Of a stretch of DNA of 64,000 nucleotides, positions 51,459 to 60,909 are shown piece after piece. Under the pieces are notes generated by a model. That model saw only the letters and a list, made by a program, of their open reading frames with translations, had not been told where the DNA came from and ran no database searches. Source of the DNA: an uncultured Lachnospiraceae bacterium (GTDB lineage: Bacteria; Bacillota; Clostridia; Lachnospirales; Lachnospiraceae); NCBI GenBank assembly GCA_910586715.1, contig CAJUJG010000002.1, positions 135,699-199,698 on the forward strand. Direction: 5' to 3'. Both the position numbers and the translations under genes were made by a program. Within the stretch, counting starts at the first letter, position 1, and each line of letters starts with the position of its first letter.

Positions 51459-53498
51459 TTATGCCTGCTTCTTCGATTCTTTCAAGGAAAGAAGCCTGTC
51501 ATATGCCTGCAGCATATTCAAGCCGGACTCCTGTGCAAGCGTTTTGGCAGTATATCCCTCCACCTCAAGCATTCCCATTGGAGGAAATTCCGCATTTCGC
51601 ACTGCTGAAACAAACTCCACAAATAAATCATTATCCGATTTCAGGCGCTTATACTGGCGGACCGCATCATCATATGGCACGCCGCAGCCCTGCGTCATGT
51701 AAATCAAAAGCTCTTCCCGCAGCGCCTCCTGTTTCTTCCATTGCTTTGCCGCCTCATTCATAATCAACGTATCCACAACGCAGACAATATTCGGTCCGTC
51801 CGTGAGCACCGCAGCCCTGTTTTTTTCACAGAGTCTTTCCATAAACTGCGGATTATCAATTCCCGCAGGAGTAAGCCTTCCCTCGCCTCTTCTTCCTGCC
51901 TCAAACCGGTTGGTCACAACCAAATATACCATATTATTGCGGAGCGCAAAATCACCATTCTCATCTCTAAGCGTGTAAATATAGGGTTTCTCACAAAGCG
52001 CCTCCGTAAGCACTATCATAATCCGACTCAACATATGATTGTACCATGCTTTGCCCTTTTCATCATCCTCGGTTCGCGCCTTGTCAAAGCGTTTCGCTGC
52101 CTCCTGCATAATCACCATCAGCTCAGGAACCTCCAAAGATGCCATAAATGCGAAGCCATTGTCAAAATCATTGTCCATATGCGAAATCAGCTCTGCCCTA
52201 CGCGCATCATCAATCGCATAATCATTATGCTGATCATAAAACGGCACAATCGGAAGCCGGTACTTTTTCTCCCCGTTTTCCTCATGCATCACCTTTTCCA
52301 AGTCCTCCCGAAGCAGCAAATCTTCCACAGGCTTTGTATATCCTGCCGCCTTCTTGAAATAGGCAATATTGCAGGCGATGGAGTGATTCGTATCTGCGTC
52401 CAAACACACCGTTGTCACACCAAGCTTTGCGGCAAGCGTAACCACCGTTTTAAGCTGATAGAGCCGCTTTGTACTGTCAAGTATTCCGATTGGAAAAGTG
52501 GAGTCAAATACTGGTAAAAGATTTTGGTTTTGAAGCACATAATTCACCGCATCTTCATGCTTCTCAAACAGATACATCATAATATTTTTCTCATCATGCT
52601 TCATTAAAAACGGATTTCCAAGCGATACCCTGTAGTCACTGTGCATCGGATTAAGAAGAATATACAACTGCTTCATCTCCGTATATTCCCTGATGCGCTC
52701 CAAAACCTTTGCCTCATCATATTGCGGAATATCCAAATATCCCACGATGTCAATATTGGCAGGATCATACTCCAGCCAGTAGCTTCTGTGGGGTTCAATA
52801 ATAATATTCAGTTTCCCATGCACAAGCTGGGAGAGCATTGAAAGCTTATACTTGCCGACCGGTCTTTTGTCAGGATTATAGCGCATCGCGCTTTCCGCTG
52901 TCAAAAATACCTTTAAAGATTCATAATCAAAATCCTCTGCTGTTGCATTGCTGTTGTCCTTCTTGCGTTTCATTGTCATCAGCTCAAAAAGCTGCTTTTC
53001 TCCATCCGAAGGCTTTTTCCTAGGATCGGGAAGCTGTCCTATAATATACACATATTTCGTCCAAATCGCGGCAACCGCCTTTTCCTTAACACAGCGGTCA
53101 ATAGACGTGGTGTACAGTAAATGGTAGCTCTGCGCCGCATCGCGATACCCTGCCAGCTCCTTTGCCGAAATGTATTTTTCATCGCAAAGCTGGTTTTTTG
53201 GCGCGTTTTCTTCCGTGTTGGTATTCATGTGAATGACAAGCCCTGTAATCTGCTCCTCAAAGATTTGGTTGATTACCTCACCAAACTTATCTTCGTGATA
53301 AGCGTACCGGTGACTACTGTATTTTGCCGCCTTTGCCACATACGCATCATAATATTCCCGTTCAAAAAAAACATGGATTGCATCGTCAAAAACCTCTTCC
53401 TCGTCCCGCTGCATTACCATAATATCCTTGTCAAAACCTTCAAAAAGTCCAATCTGCCATACCGAAATGTTCGATTTTCTTTCCACGTTTACCTCCAT
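51459..53498 (-). CDS. Large conserved protein with SseB-like segments, 679 aa
   Basis: Soluble, no signal peptide. The middle contains IGILDSTKRLYQLKTVVTLA, AAKLGVTTVCLDADTNHSIA and FAFMASLEVPELMVIMQEAA, which recall the strand and helix pattern of SseB-type domains in Firmicutes; I am not sure of the assignment. The N-terminus (SNISVWQIGLFEGFDKDIMV) and the C-terminal helical tail (EVEGYTAKTLAQESGLNMLQ) are unassigned. It begins 13 bases after the 87-aa gene, with a weak AAGGCAGG site. Function unknown. Confidence 0.55.
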   Translation of the reverse strand: MEVNVERKSNISVWQIGLFEGFDKDIMVMQRDEEEVFDDAIHVFFEREYYDAYVAKAAKYSSHRYAYHEDKFGEVINQIFEEQITGLVIHMNTNTEENAPKNQLCDEKYISAKELAGYRDAAQSYHLLYTTSIDRCVKEKAVAAIWTKYVYIIGQLPDPRKKPSDGEKQLFELMTMKRKKDNSNATAEDFDYESLKVFLTAESAMRYNPDKRPVGKYKLSMLSQLVHGKLNIIIEPHRSYWLEYDPANIDIVGYLDIPQYDEAKVLERIREYTEMKQLYILLNPMHSDYRVSLGNPFLMKHDEKNIMMYLFEKHEDAVNYVLQNQNLLPVFDSTFPIGILDSTKRLYQLKTVVTLAAKLGVTTVCLDADTNHSIACNIAYFKKAAGYTKPVEDLLLREDLEKVMHEENGEKKYRLPIVPFYDQHNDYAIDDARRAELISHMDNDFDNGFAFMASLEVPELMVIMQEAAKRFDKARTEDDEKGKAWYNHMLSRIMIVLTEALCEKPYIYTLRDENGDFALRNNMVYLVVTNRFEAGRRGEGRLTPAGIDNPQFMERLCEKNRAAVLTDGPNIVCVVDTLIMNEAAKQWKKQEALREELLIYMTQGCGVPYDDAVRQYKRLKSDNDLFVEFVSAVRNAEFPPMGMLEVEGYTAKTLAQESGLNMLQAYDRLLSLKESKKQA

Positions 53499-53510
53499 CC
53501 TGCCTTCCTT

Positions 53511-53774
53511 TCAGCTTTCCACAATCAAATATCTGCCGTCGCCAATCTCAAAAACCTCCGGCGCCGTTGCAATCGCTTCTTTATCTAATTCCTCAAGGTC
53601 AACGCCCTCTTCGTTAAAATATTCCCATACCTCGTCAAGAGAATCGACTACTACGGCAACACACTCCTCCAAAAAGGCTTCCGCTTCATCAATTGATTCC
53701 GCAATTTTTTCCGGAAACAGCTGTAACTGTTTTTCTAAAAAGCATCTTAATACCGCATCATCATATTCATTCAT
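53511..53774 (-). CDS. Acidic small protein, 87 aa
   Basis: Start set at ATG 53774 (MNEYDDAVLRCFLEKQLQLF) behind ATAGGTGTGG. The protein is acidic and helical (EVWEYFNEEGVDLEELDKEA) and ends in a short strand (EIGDGRYLIVES). It sits between maf and the 679-aa gene. Unknown; possibly a small regulator or partner of the latter. Confidence 0.55.
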   Translation of the reverse strand: MNEYDDAVLRCFLEKQLQLFPEKIAESIDEAEAFLEECVAVVVDSLDEVWEYFNEEGVDLEELDKEAIATAPEVFEIGDGRYLIVES

Positions 53775-53795
53775 ATTCCACACCTATGCCTTTCG

Positions 53796-54386
53796 CTACG
53801 CCAATCCCAGTGCCAATAGCTCCTGCATGAGCCTTGCCACCGGAAGCCCTACCACATTATTGTACTCTCCATTGATTCCTTTAATATATGCGGCACATCT
53901 GCCCTGAATGGCATACGCCCCTGCCTTATCAGACGGCTCTCCTGTCGCTACATACGCCTGAACCTGCCCTGCCGTCATGGGATACATCTCTACGTCTGTT
54001 TTTTCATAAAATGTGAGCGTACGCCGTCCGCCATTTTCAAGAATCACGAGCGTCACGCCCGTATACACCTGATGCGTATTTCCCGCAAGCTGCGTGAGCA
54101 TGCGCACGGCATCCGCATTATCATGGGGTTTTCCCATAATTTCATTTCCAAATGCCACGATGGTGTCCGCACCAATTATGACACAAGTGTCATTTTTATA
54201 CGTTTGGGCATAACGGTCTGCAACCTCATCTGCTTTCTGCCTGGAAAGCTCCTCCACAATTTCCGCGGGAAGTGTCTTTGTAATTACTTCCTCACCGTGT
54301 GCCGACGAAATTTCAAACGTCAATCCCATCTGCTCCAAAAGCTCCCTGCGCCTCGGAGAACCCGAAGCAAGCACAAACCTTACCAT
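53796..54386 (-). CDS. maf: Maf-like nucleoside triphosphate pyrophosphatase
   Basis: A 196-aa Maf/YhdE protein: start FVLASGSPRRRELLEQMGL (nucleotide-binding SxSPRR), VIIGADTIVAFGNEIMGKPH with the catalytic Asp, EPSDKAGAYAIQGRCAAYIK (the SDKAGAYAIQG signature). Maf enzymes hydrolyse dTTP, UTP and some modified nucleotides, removing them from the pool, and were named for septum-formation inhibition. Full length. It lies 16 bases from ppk1. Confidence 0.92.
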   Translation of the reverse strand: MVRFVLASGSPRRRELLEQMGLTFEISSAHGEEVITKTLPAEIVEELSRQKADEVADRYAQTYKNDTCVIIGADTIVAFGNEIMGKPHDNADAVRMLTQLAGNTHQVYTGVTLVILENGGRRTLTFYEKTDVEMYPMTAGQVQAYVATGEPSDKAGAYAIQGRCAAYIKGINGEYNNVVGLPVARLMQELLALGLA

Positions 54387-54401
54387 ATTTCTTCTTTCCT
54401 T

Positions 54402-56591
54402 TCAGTTTTTATATTCCGGCCGAAACACACGCGCCTGCTTTTCAAGCTTATGCTCCTTTGCAGCGAGCGCAGTATATTCTTTACAGAATTCCTCCTGTGC
54501 ATTGTACAGTTCCTTTCCGTGCCTGTCAACCTTTTCATAGCTTCCGTCCGGTTTTAACATCTGCGCCTTCTGCGTATCATTTAACTGTACCTCCAGCACA
54601 TGCCATACATCCTCCTTAAGCTGCGGATTCAAAACGGGAAACAGAATTTCCACACGCCGCTCAAGGTTTCTTGGCATCCAGTCCGCACTCGCCATATAAA
54701 TTTCGGGGGCGCCTCCGTTTTCAAAATAAAATATCCTCGCATGTTCAAGAAAGTTACCGACAATAGAGTGCACACTGATATTGTCATTTGTCCCATCAAC
54801 TCCCGTTCGCAGACAGCAGATTCCCCTGACAATCAGTTCAATTTTAACACCCGCAGCGGCCGCCTCATATAACGCCTTAATAATATCGGCATCGCACAAA
54901 GAATTCATCTTTGCAACAATCCTTGCCGGACGCTTTTCAACCGCATTTTCTTTCTCACGCTCAATCAGATATAAAAATTTATCCTTTAGCCAAAGCGGCG
55001 CCAATGCCAAATGGTTCCAGCCAAGCGGCTCCGAGTAACCCGAAAGCATGTTAAAGACTGCCGTCGCATCCTCACCAATTGCCTCGTTGCAGGTCAGAAT
55101 TCCCAAATCCGTGTAAAGCTTTGCCGTGGAATCATTGTAATTTCCCGTGCCTAGATGCACATATCTGCGGATTCCTTCCTCCTCGCGCCGCACCACAAGA
55201 GTGATCTTACAATGCGTTTTCAGTCCCACCAGTCCGTATATGACGTGACAGCCTGCCTGCTCCAGCTTTCTTGCCCAAACGATATTGTTTTCCTCATCAA
55301 AACGTGCCTTGAGCTCCACAAGCACCGACACCTGCTTTCCGTTCTCCGCCGCCTGCGCAAGCGCCGCGATAATCGGTGAATTTCCGCTCACGCGGTATAA
55401 CGTCTGCTTAATTGCAAGCACCTCAGGGTCCCTCGACGCCTGTTTTATAAAATCGACCACCGGCGCAAATGTCTGATATGGATGGTGCAAAAGAATATCC
55501 CGCTCCTTAATCGCATCAAATATATTTTCGCCTGTCTCAAGCCCCAGAACAGGCTGCGGCTTGTACGGCTTGTTTTTCAGATTATCAAATCCCTGCAGAC
55601 CGTACATTTTCATCAAAAAGGTCAAATCAAGCGGTCCGGGAATGCGGTAAATATCCCGCTCATCAATCATCAGTTCCTTTTTTATAATATCAAGCAGACG
55701 TTTTTCCATTCCGTCCTCCACCTCAAGACGAATCGCCTGTCCCCATTGTCTCTTTTTGAGCTGCTTTTCAATCTCTTTTAATAAATCCTCCGCTTCTTCC
55801 TCCTGAATATAGAAATCCGCGTTTCTCATAACGCGAAACGGGAATGCGCATTCAATATGATAGTTCAAAAACAGCTTATCCATGTTCCGCTCAATAATCT
55901 GCTCCAGCAAAATCACGCGCTTTTCTCCATTTTCCCCCTCCGGAAGCTGTACAATACGCGGCACACCGCCCGGCACCTGCACTGTGGCAAACTCCAGTTC
56001 TTTGCTCTGTGCCGACTTTCTGTTAAACAGATGTTTTCTTCCCTTCTCCTCTTTCCGGGAAACCAAGGCTCCCAAATTGAGCGTTTTATTGCGGATTAGC
56101 GGAAACGGTCTCGAAGAATCCACCGCCATAGGTGTCAGTACCGGATAAACATTATCCTGGAAATACCGGTCAACAAAGTTTGCGTCCGCCTCACTTAACT
56201 CCTCGTGTTTTTCTATCATTATCAGACCGTTTTGTGCAAGCAGCGGTAACAGCGAACGGTTAAAAACCGCATACTGCATCTCTACCAGCTCATGCGTCGC
56301 CCTGTTCACCGCATCAAGCTGTTCTGCCGGCATCATGCCCGCAATATCCCTTTTGGTGTATCCCGCATTTACCATATCCTTGAGGGACGCTACACGCACC
56401 ATAAAAAACTCATCCAAATTTGACGCCGTAATACTCAGAAATTTCAAGCGTTCAAAAAGCGGAATGCTTTTGTCCTTTGCCTCACCGAGCACGCGGTGGT
56501 TAAACTGCACCCAGCTAAGTTCCCTGTTTAAATAATATTCCGGCTTTTTATAATCAATTTTATTGTTTGACTTACCTGATTTATCGCCCAT
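54402..56591 (-). CDS. ppk1: Polyphosphate kinase 1
   Basis: A 729-aa PPK1: N-domain (YLNRELSWVQFNHRVLGEAK), head domain, C1 with VELKARFDEENNIVWARKLE and the catalytic histidine in GLVGLKTHCKI, then HLGTGNYNDSTAKLYTDLG, and C2 with RGICCLRTGVDGTNDNISVH and ERRVEILFPV. It transfers ATP gamma-phosphate to growing polyphosphate. Slightly longer at both ends than E. coli Ppk. It is adjacent to ppx, so synthesis and degradation of polyphosphate are in one operon. Confidence 0.93.
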   Translation of the reverse strand: MGDKSGKSNNKIDYKKPEYYLNRELSWVQFNHRVLGEAKDKSIPLFERLKFLSITASNLDEFFMVRVASLKDMVNAGYTKRDIAGMMPAEQLDAVNRATHELVEMQYAVFNRSLLPLLAQNGLIMIEKHEELSEADANFVDRYFQDNVYPVLTPMAVDSSRPFPLIRNKTLNLGALVSRKEEKGRKHLFNRKSAQSKELEFATVQVPGGVPRIVQLPEGENGEKRVILLEQIIERNMDKLFLNYHIECAFPFRVMRNADFYIQEEEAEDLLKEIEKQLKKRQWGQAIRLEVEDGMEKRLLDIIKKELMIDERDIYRIPGPLDLTFLMKMYGLQGFDNLKNKPYKPQPVLGLETGENIFDAIKERDILLHHPYQTFAPVVDFIKQASRDPEVLAIKQTLYRVSGNSPIIAALAQAAENGKQVSVLVELKARFDEENNIVWARKLEQAGCHVIYGLVGLKTHCKITLVVRREEEGIRRYVHLGTGNYNDSTAKLYTDLGILTCNEAIGEDATAVFNMLSGYSEPLGWNHLALAPLWLKDKFLYLIEREKENAVEKRPARIVAKMNSLCDADIIKALYEAAAAGVKIELIVRGICCLRTGVDGTNDNISVHSIVGNFLEHARIFYFENGGAPEIYMASADWMPRNLERRVEILFPVLNPQLKEDVWHVLEVQLNDTQKAQMLKPDGSYEKVDRHGKELYNAQEEFCKEYTALAAKEHKLEKQARVFRPEYKN

Positions 56592-56602
56592 TGGAAATCC
56601 CC

Positions 56603-58165
56603 CTAAATATTGCTCTTTTTCTGCCTGATTACAGGTTTTATGTTAAATACTTCCTCAAAAAACATGGAACTTTGCCCAAACATTCCAAGCTCTAAAGTCA
56701 TATCCGCATTCGTTTCCACCGTAAGGAACATAATATTGTCATCGTTTGTAATTTTCATATTGTCAAATTTATCTTTGTGGCTTAAATCGAGCCCCTCTGC
56801 AAGCTTAATAATCGCAGTCAGCTTTGCAATCCTAAGGTATGAATTGATGTCGAGCGTTACCGTTCCGCGCAGCATGTCATAATATTCAAACTGCTCCGTG
56901 GAGTATTTCACGATATTTGCCACAATCTCCCGCTCAAGATGGGAAAGACCAATAATCTCCGTCGCCATAATAATACTGTATGAGCTCTCCCCCACGTTAG
57001 AGAGGCTGATATACCTTCCGCACTCGCTCAAAATCGCCGAAAGCTGCAATAGCAGCCGGTCGCGTTTGGAAAGCCCATTGCTTTTTCTCATATTATCAAA
57101 GATGGTAAGGGCAATCATTTCCCGCCCCGCCGTTCTGCGCTCAATGCTGTGATAACGCCTGTTAACATCTCGCGCGCAGGCAAGAATATCCTGCTCAAAG
57201 TCATGTGCGGTATTCTCCCCTGATGCGGACAGCAGATGGTTTTGCTCCGCATACTCATATGCCATACCGTCGCAAAGGCTGACGCCGGGCGCCCAAAGCA
57301 CCTCCGCACCAAGCATTTTTATCATATGCTTTATCATAAGCGACGAAATATGCAACAGCGAAATATTCTCCTGCGCAATTCCGAGTGCAAGCGCAATCTC
57401 CTTTGTTTTTTTCTTTTTCAGCGAGTCCACAAACTCTAAAAAAATTTCCGTATTGACATGTCCTTTTTTGTTGGTCTTTAGATAATTGCGCTGCAAAATA
57501 AGCGACGCATAATCATCGACAAGAATAATGTTTTGTATCTTCCGGTCGCCGATAAACAACTCCTTAAAAATTTCAAGATTTCCACAGAACATCTCCTCCA
57601 CCATATCCTCAAGCTGATAACTGCGATATGATACGCGTGTCAGTTCTTCCCGCATACGCAGCACGCCCGGACGGATATTTTGACTGGTCACAAGACTGTC
57701 CTTATCGAAAAGCGAAATTTGGATACTGCCACCGCCAATATCAATAAATGCCGTACTTTTCTCAATAATTTTCTGAAAATCACGCCCGATGGAGGCAACC
57801 GATTTATAGTCCAAAAAACGCTGCTCAGAATTGCTCAGCACCTCAATTTTTATTCCAGTCTTTGCCTGTATCTGGTCCAGTAAAATTATGGAGGTTTCCG
57901 TCTCCCGAATGGCACTGGTCCCATATGCTTTGTAATCATCTACCTTGTAGGACTTCATAATGTGCGTAAACTCCGTAAGCATCCTGCAAAGTTCGTCAAC
58001 TCTGTCATTGCTGATTTTTCCCGTAAAATAGGAGTCTGTGCCAAGCTCTATCCTGTGCCTGATATGATCAATTTCCTTAATTCCGTTTTTGACCGATATT
58101 TCATAAATTTTCATTGCAAGCTCATATGAGCCGACATCAATCGCCGCAAACGTCTTGTAAGCCAT
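56603..58165 (-). CDS. ppx: Exopolyphosphatase / pppGpp phosphohydrolase (Ppx/GppA)
   Basis: A 520-aa Ppx/GppA-family protein of the actin/ASKHA fold: FAAIDVGSYELAMKIYEISV (P1 loop), YGTSAIRETETSIILLDQIQ, TAFIDIGGGSIQISLFDKDS (P2), and a C-terminal HD-like helical region (LSHLEREIVANIVKYSTEQF). The enzyme removes terminal phosphates from polyphosphate or pppGpp. It ends 11 bases before ppk1, so the two are coexpressed. Confidence 0.9.
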   Translation of the reverse strand: MAYKTFAAIDVGSYELAMKIYEISVKNGIKEIDHIRHRIELGTDSYFTGKISNDRVDELCRMLTEFTHIMKSYKVDDYKAYGTSAIRETETSIILLDQIQAKTGIKIEVLSNSEQRFLDYKSVASIGRDFQKIIEKSTAFIDIGGGSIQISLFDKDSLVTSQNIRPGVLRMREELTRVSYRSYQLEDMVEEMFCGNLEIFKELFIGDRKIQNIILVDDYASLILQRNYLKTNKKGHVNTEIFLEFVDSLKKKKTKEIALALGIAQENISLLHISSLMIKHMIKMLGAEVLWAPGVSLCDGMAYEYAEQNHLLSASGENTAHDFEQDILACARDVNRRYHSIERRTAGREMIALTIFDNMRKSNGLSKRDRLLLQLSAILSECGRYISLSNVGESSYSIIMATEIIGLSHLEREIVANIVKYSTEQFEYYDMLRGTVTLDINSYLRIAKLTAIIKLAEGLDLSHKDKFDNMKITNDDNIMFLTVETNADMTLELGMFGQSSMFFEEVFNIKPVIRQKKSNI

Positions 58166-58181
58166 AACAATCCCCCGTTTC

Positions 58182-59306
58182 TCAATAATTTCCGAGTATT
58201 TTCATATTATGCGTTTCCTCTCTAAGTCCTCTGAGTGCATTCTTTACCGCGCTGTCCGTAAGATTTCCCTCAAAATCAAGGAAAAAACGGTACTCCCAAT
58301 TTCTTCCGAAAATCGGTCTTGATTCCACTTTCGTCACGTTAAGCCCATTGTACATCATATGGGAAAGTGCATGATAAAGCGCGCCGCTCTCATGATTCAA
58401 TTCAAAGCAAAGGCTGATTTTGGAAGCTTCCTTTGCAAATACTTTTTGGTTTGTCACAATAATAAAGCGCGTTGAATTATCTTTTAAGTCATTTACGCCC
58501 CGCTCTAAAATTTCCAGTCCATAAATTTCTGCCGCCGCTTCGCTTGCAATCGCTGCCTGTGTCCTGTCCTGATCCTGCGCCACTTTTTTCGCGGCAAACG
58601 CGTTATTTTTCATACTGATTTGCTGCCAGCCTTGCTGCGTAAGATAATGCGCACTCTGCATCAACGACTGCGGATGCGAATAAACGGTCTTTACATCCGT
58701 AAGTTTTGTACCGGGAGATGCCATAACACAGTGCTCAATCTTTATAATCTGTTCACCGACAATGTAGTTTTCAAACTCCACCAAAAGATCATAAATCTCA
58801 CTCACAATCCCCGCCGAAGAATTTTCAATCGGAAGCACGGCAAAATCAGCGCTGCCCTCATCAATTGCAAGCATCGCATCCCGAAAGGTATCCACATGAA
58901 AACTGTTCACTCCACTGCCAAAATACCGCATCATGGCCGCCTGCGAATATGCGCCCTCCGCTCCCTGAAATACCACCCGGCAGTTTTTGGCGTCAAGCGC
59001 TTCAAGCGCCGTAAACGAAAGACGTCCTCCGCCCGTGTGCTCTGCAATAATCTGATACTGGAGCTTTCTGCTGATTGCCATAATCTGCTCAAATAAGTCG
59101 CGAACTCCGCGCGCATTAAATGCATTGTGTGTAAGTGCGCTCACACTGTCAAGCTTCTGCTGCTCACGCTCCTTATCAAACACACGTTTTCCGCTTTCTA
59201 TTTTGTATGCCGCCACCTGCGCACATACGTCCATTCGTTTCTCGTAAAGCGCCACGATGTTTTTATCAATTCCGTCAAGCTCTTCCCTAAGCAAAGACAA
59301 GTCCAT
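58182..59306 (-). CDS. pheA: Bifunctional chorismate mutase / prephenate dehydratase
   Basis: Start set at ATG 59306 behind ATGGAGG. The 374-aa product has an AroQ chorismate mutase at 1-85 (LREELDGIDKNIVALYEKRM, KIESGKRVFDKEREQQK), a prephenate dehydratase at about 105-290 (FQGAEGAYSQAAMMRYFGSG, ADFAVLPIENSSAGIVSEIY, DNSTRFIIVTN with the TRF catalytic motif), and a C-terminal ACT domain (LCFELNHESGALYHALSHMM, VESRPIFGRNWEYRFFLDFE) for phenylalanine feedback. It catalyses chorismate to phenylpyruvate. Confidence 0.93.
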   Translation of the reverse strand: MDLSLLREELDGIDKNIVALYEKRMDVCAQVAAYKIESGKRVFDKEREQQKLDSVSALTHNAFNARGVRDLFEQIMAISRKLQYQIIAEHTGGGRLSFTALEALDAKNCRVVFQGAEGAYSQAAMMRYFGSGVNSFHVDTFRDAMLAIDEGSADFAVLPIENSSAGIVSEIYDLLVEFENYIVGEQIIKIEHCVMASPGTKLTDVKTVYSHPQSLMQSAHYLTQQGWQQISMKNNAFAAKKVAQDQDRTQAAIASEAAAEIYGLEILERGVNDLKDNSTRFIIVTNQKVFAKEASKISLCFELNHESGALYHALSHMMYNGLNVTKVESRPIFGRNWEYRFFLDFEGNLTDSAVKNALRGLREETHNMKILGNY

Positions 59307-59356
59307 ACGTGTTTTCCTCCATGAACATTTTATTCTTCTCACTACCGCTCATTATA

Positions 59357-59379
59357 TCATAAATCTTCGATTTATGATC
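59357..59379. repeat. Perfect 10-bp hairpin near pheA start
   Basis: ATCATAAATC (59357-59366) and GATTTATGAT flank TTC. It lies about 50 bases upstream of pheA, so it would form in the pheA leader if the promoter is further out. It precedes the 69-bp tandem repeats. Confidence 0.5.
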
Positions 59380-59429
59380 AACATTCGCCGTTCACAAAAT
59401 GAATGAATTTCACTTTGCTCTCTTGCGCT

Positions 59430-59581
59430 CATTATACCATATTTACTTCGTAATTATGGTATGTTTATGCCCATTCGGGCGAGTATAATGTCGACAGACA
59501 TTATACCATAATTACTTCGCAATTATGGTATGTTTATGCCCATTCGGGCGAGTATAATGTCTATCGACATTATACCATACC
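59430..59581. repeat. 69-bp tandem hairpin repeat, 2.2 copies
   Basis: Units begin at 59430, 59499 and (partial) 59568, exactly 69 bases apart. Each unit holds three stems: TACCATAATT/AATTATGGTA, GCCC/GGGC, and GTATAATGTC/GACATTATAC. The stems are kept while loop bases change (GACA versus TATC in the third). It fills the gap between divergent pheA and the DUF5050 gene. Possible roles are operator array, cruciform, or a mobile repeat unit. Confidence 0.75.
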
Positions 59582-59624
59582 AATCGGATTTTGTAAAAAA
59601 TAATAATGAATTCTTCATAAATTC

Positions 59625-59653
59625 TTTTCATTTTGTAACAAATTCATTATAAT
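59625..59653 (+). promoter_or_regulatory. Candidate promoter of the DUF5050 gene
   Basis: TTTTCA (59625-59630) and TATAAT (59648-59653) with a 17-base spacer, about 36 bases before the start codon; the ribosome site AAGGGGG follows. Confidence 0.55.
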
Positions 59654-59688
59654 ATAAGCATAACACATATTTAAGGGGGAATAAACCA

Positions 59689-60726
59689 ATGAAGAAAAAA
59701 GTGATTGCAATTATCTGCGCAGTTTTAGCGCTGTTACTCTGCGCAGGATTATTTGTTGTAAGCAGAATTTCCAACCGCATTCCCGAAAATCCGCCGGGAA
59801 CAATCGGAAATACTTCCGGAAATCTCTACAATGGCGGTCTGTTCTGCGAAAGCGACGGATATGTATACTTCTCAAATCCTTACGACAGCAACGCGCTCTA
59901 CTGCATGCGCCCCGACGAATCAGAAATGAAAAAACTGGTTCCGACACAAGTGGCAAGCCTTAATGCCGACGGCAAATACCTGTATTATTATCAGGGCGGC
60001 TCAGGAGGAAACGCGGGACTTGGTTTTCTAATCAGCACTACGGGCGTATACCGCGTCCAAAAAGATAAACCCAAAAATGTCGCCTGCCTTGACCGCGTTC
60101 TTGGAAAGTACGTAATTTTGGCAGACAATACTGTTTACTATACCAGCTCGGACGACCAAATTTCACTCAAGAGTATCGGCATTGACGGTGAAAATAAAGA
60201 AACGCTGTTAGAGCTTGACATTCTGCCTGTCAGCGTGCAAAATTCCACCTTCTACTACATTAATAATGAAGACAATCTCCACTTAATGGCATATGATTTA
60301 AATACGAAAGCTTCAAGACAGGTAATGACGGAAGACATTTATATGCCGATTATTGAAGGTAATATCGTCTATGGAATTGACATCCACAACGGTTATTCGC
60401 TGGTAAGCCTCAATATATCGACGGGAGAAAAAACGCTGCTTGACAGCGACCGTACAGATTTGATTAATGTTACCGACAGCTTTATCTATTATCAGACATC
60501 CGGTAATACGCCGCAGTTAAAACGCATACGGCGCGACGGCTCTGATATGACGGTTGTCAGGGAAGGTGCACATTCCAATATCAATGCGACTTCGAGCTAT
60601 GTCTATTTTACGGGATTTGGCAGCACTACGCCCGTTTACAAAACATCTGCGTCGGGTCCGGTTAATGTAACAGGCTTTGACGAAGCATCAAGAGTCGCCT
60701 TAGAAGAAATCAACAAAAGCAATTAA
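59689..60726 (+). CDS. Lipid-side or secreted DUF5050 beta-propeller protein
   Basis: A 345-aa protein with an N-terminal hydrophobic segment (VIAIICAVLALLLCAGLFVV). The rest is repeated beta segments of the DUF5050 type: GYVYFSNPYDSNALYCMRPD, KYLYYYQGG, NTVYYTSSDDQISLKSIGID, DSFIYYQTSGNTPQLKRIRR, with recurrent YY and G.D positions forming a propeller. DUF5050 proteins are common membrane-attached proteins of clostridia with no known ligand. ATG 59689 follows AAGGGGGAATAAACC. Confidence 0.8.
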   Translation: MKKKVIAIICAVLALLLCAGLFVVSRISNRIPENPPGTIGNTSGNLYNGGLFCESDGYVYFSNPYDSNALYCMRPDESEMKKLVPTQVASLNADGKYLYYYQGGSGGNAGLGFLISTTGVYRVQKDKPKNVACLDRVLGKYVILADNTVYYTSSDDQISLKSIGIDGENKETLLELDILPVSVQNSTFYYINNEDNLHLMAYDLNTKASRQVMTEDIYMPIIEGNIVYGIDIHNGYSLVSLNISTGEKTLLDSDRTDLINVTDSFIYYQTSGNTPQLKRIRRDGSDMTVVREGAHSNINATSSYVYFTGFGSTTPVYKTSASGPVNVTGFDEASRVALEEINKSN

Positions 60727-60728
60727 AT

Positions 60729-60807
60729 CGAGTAGAGAAGATTTATCTTCCCTACTCGCCGCGCGCCCCGTGCGCCACTTCAGCGGCATATTTCATCTGC
60801 ACGGGGC
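60729..60807. terminator. Two hairpins after the DUF5050 gene
   Basis: GAGTAG...CTACTC with inner GAAGA/TCTTC (60730-60757), and GCCCCGTGC (60765-60773) with GCACGGGGC (60799-60807). Neither has a T-run, so they may be a transcript-end structure rather than classic intrinsic terminators. Confidence 0.4.
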
Positions 60808-60845
60808 TGTGCATGAAAAGACAATATTTAACAGTAAAAATGAAT

Positions 60846-60909
60846 AAGGTAAGGGATAACCGGTTATGCTTTTGGCATGAAGAAATTTGTTTATCCCTTA
60901 CCTTTTTTT
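60846..60909 (+). promoter_or_regulatory. Hairpin spanning the start codon of the next gene
   Basis: AAGGTAAGGGATAA (60846-60859) pairs exactly with TTATCCCTTACCTT (60891-60904), and TTTTTT follows. The start codon at 60877 sits in the loop. It could act as a terminator or translation switch for the gene. Confidence 0.55.

Noticed and set aside
59430..59581. CRISPR array
   Set aside because: The units are contiguous with no spacers, only 2.2 copies, and internally palindromic; there are no cas genes in the window.
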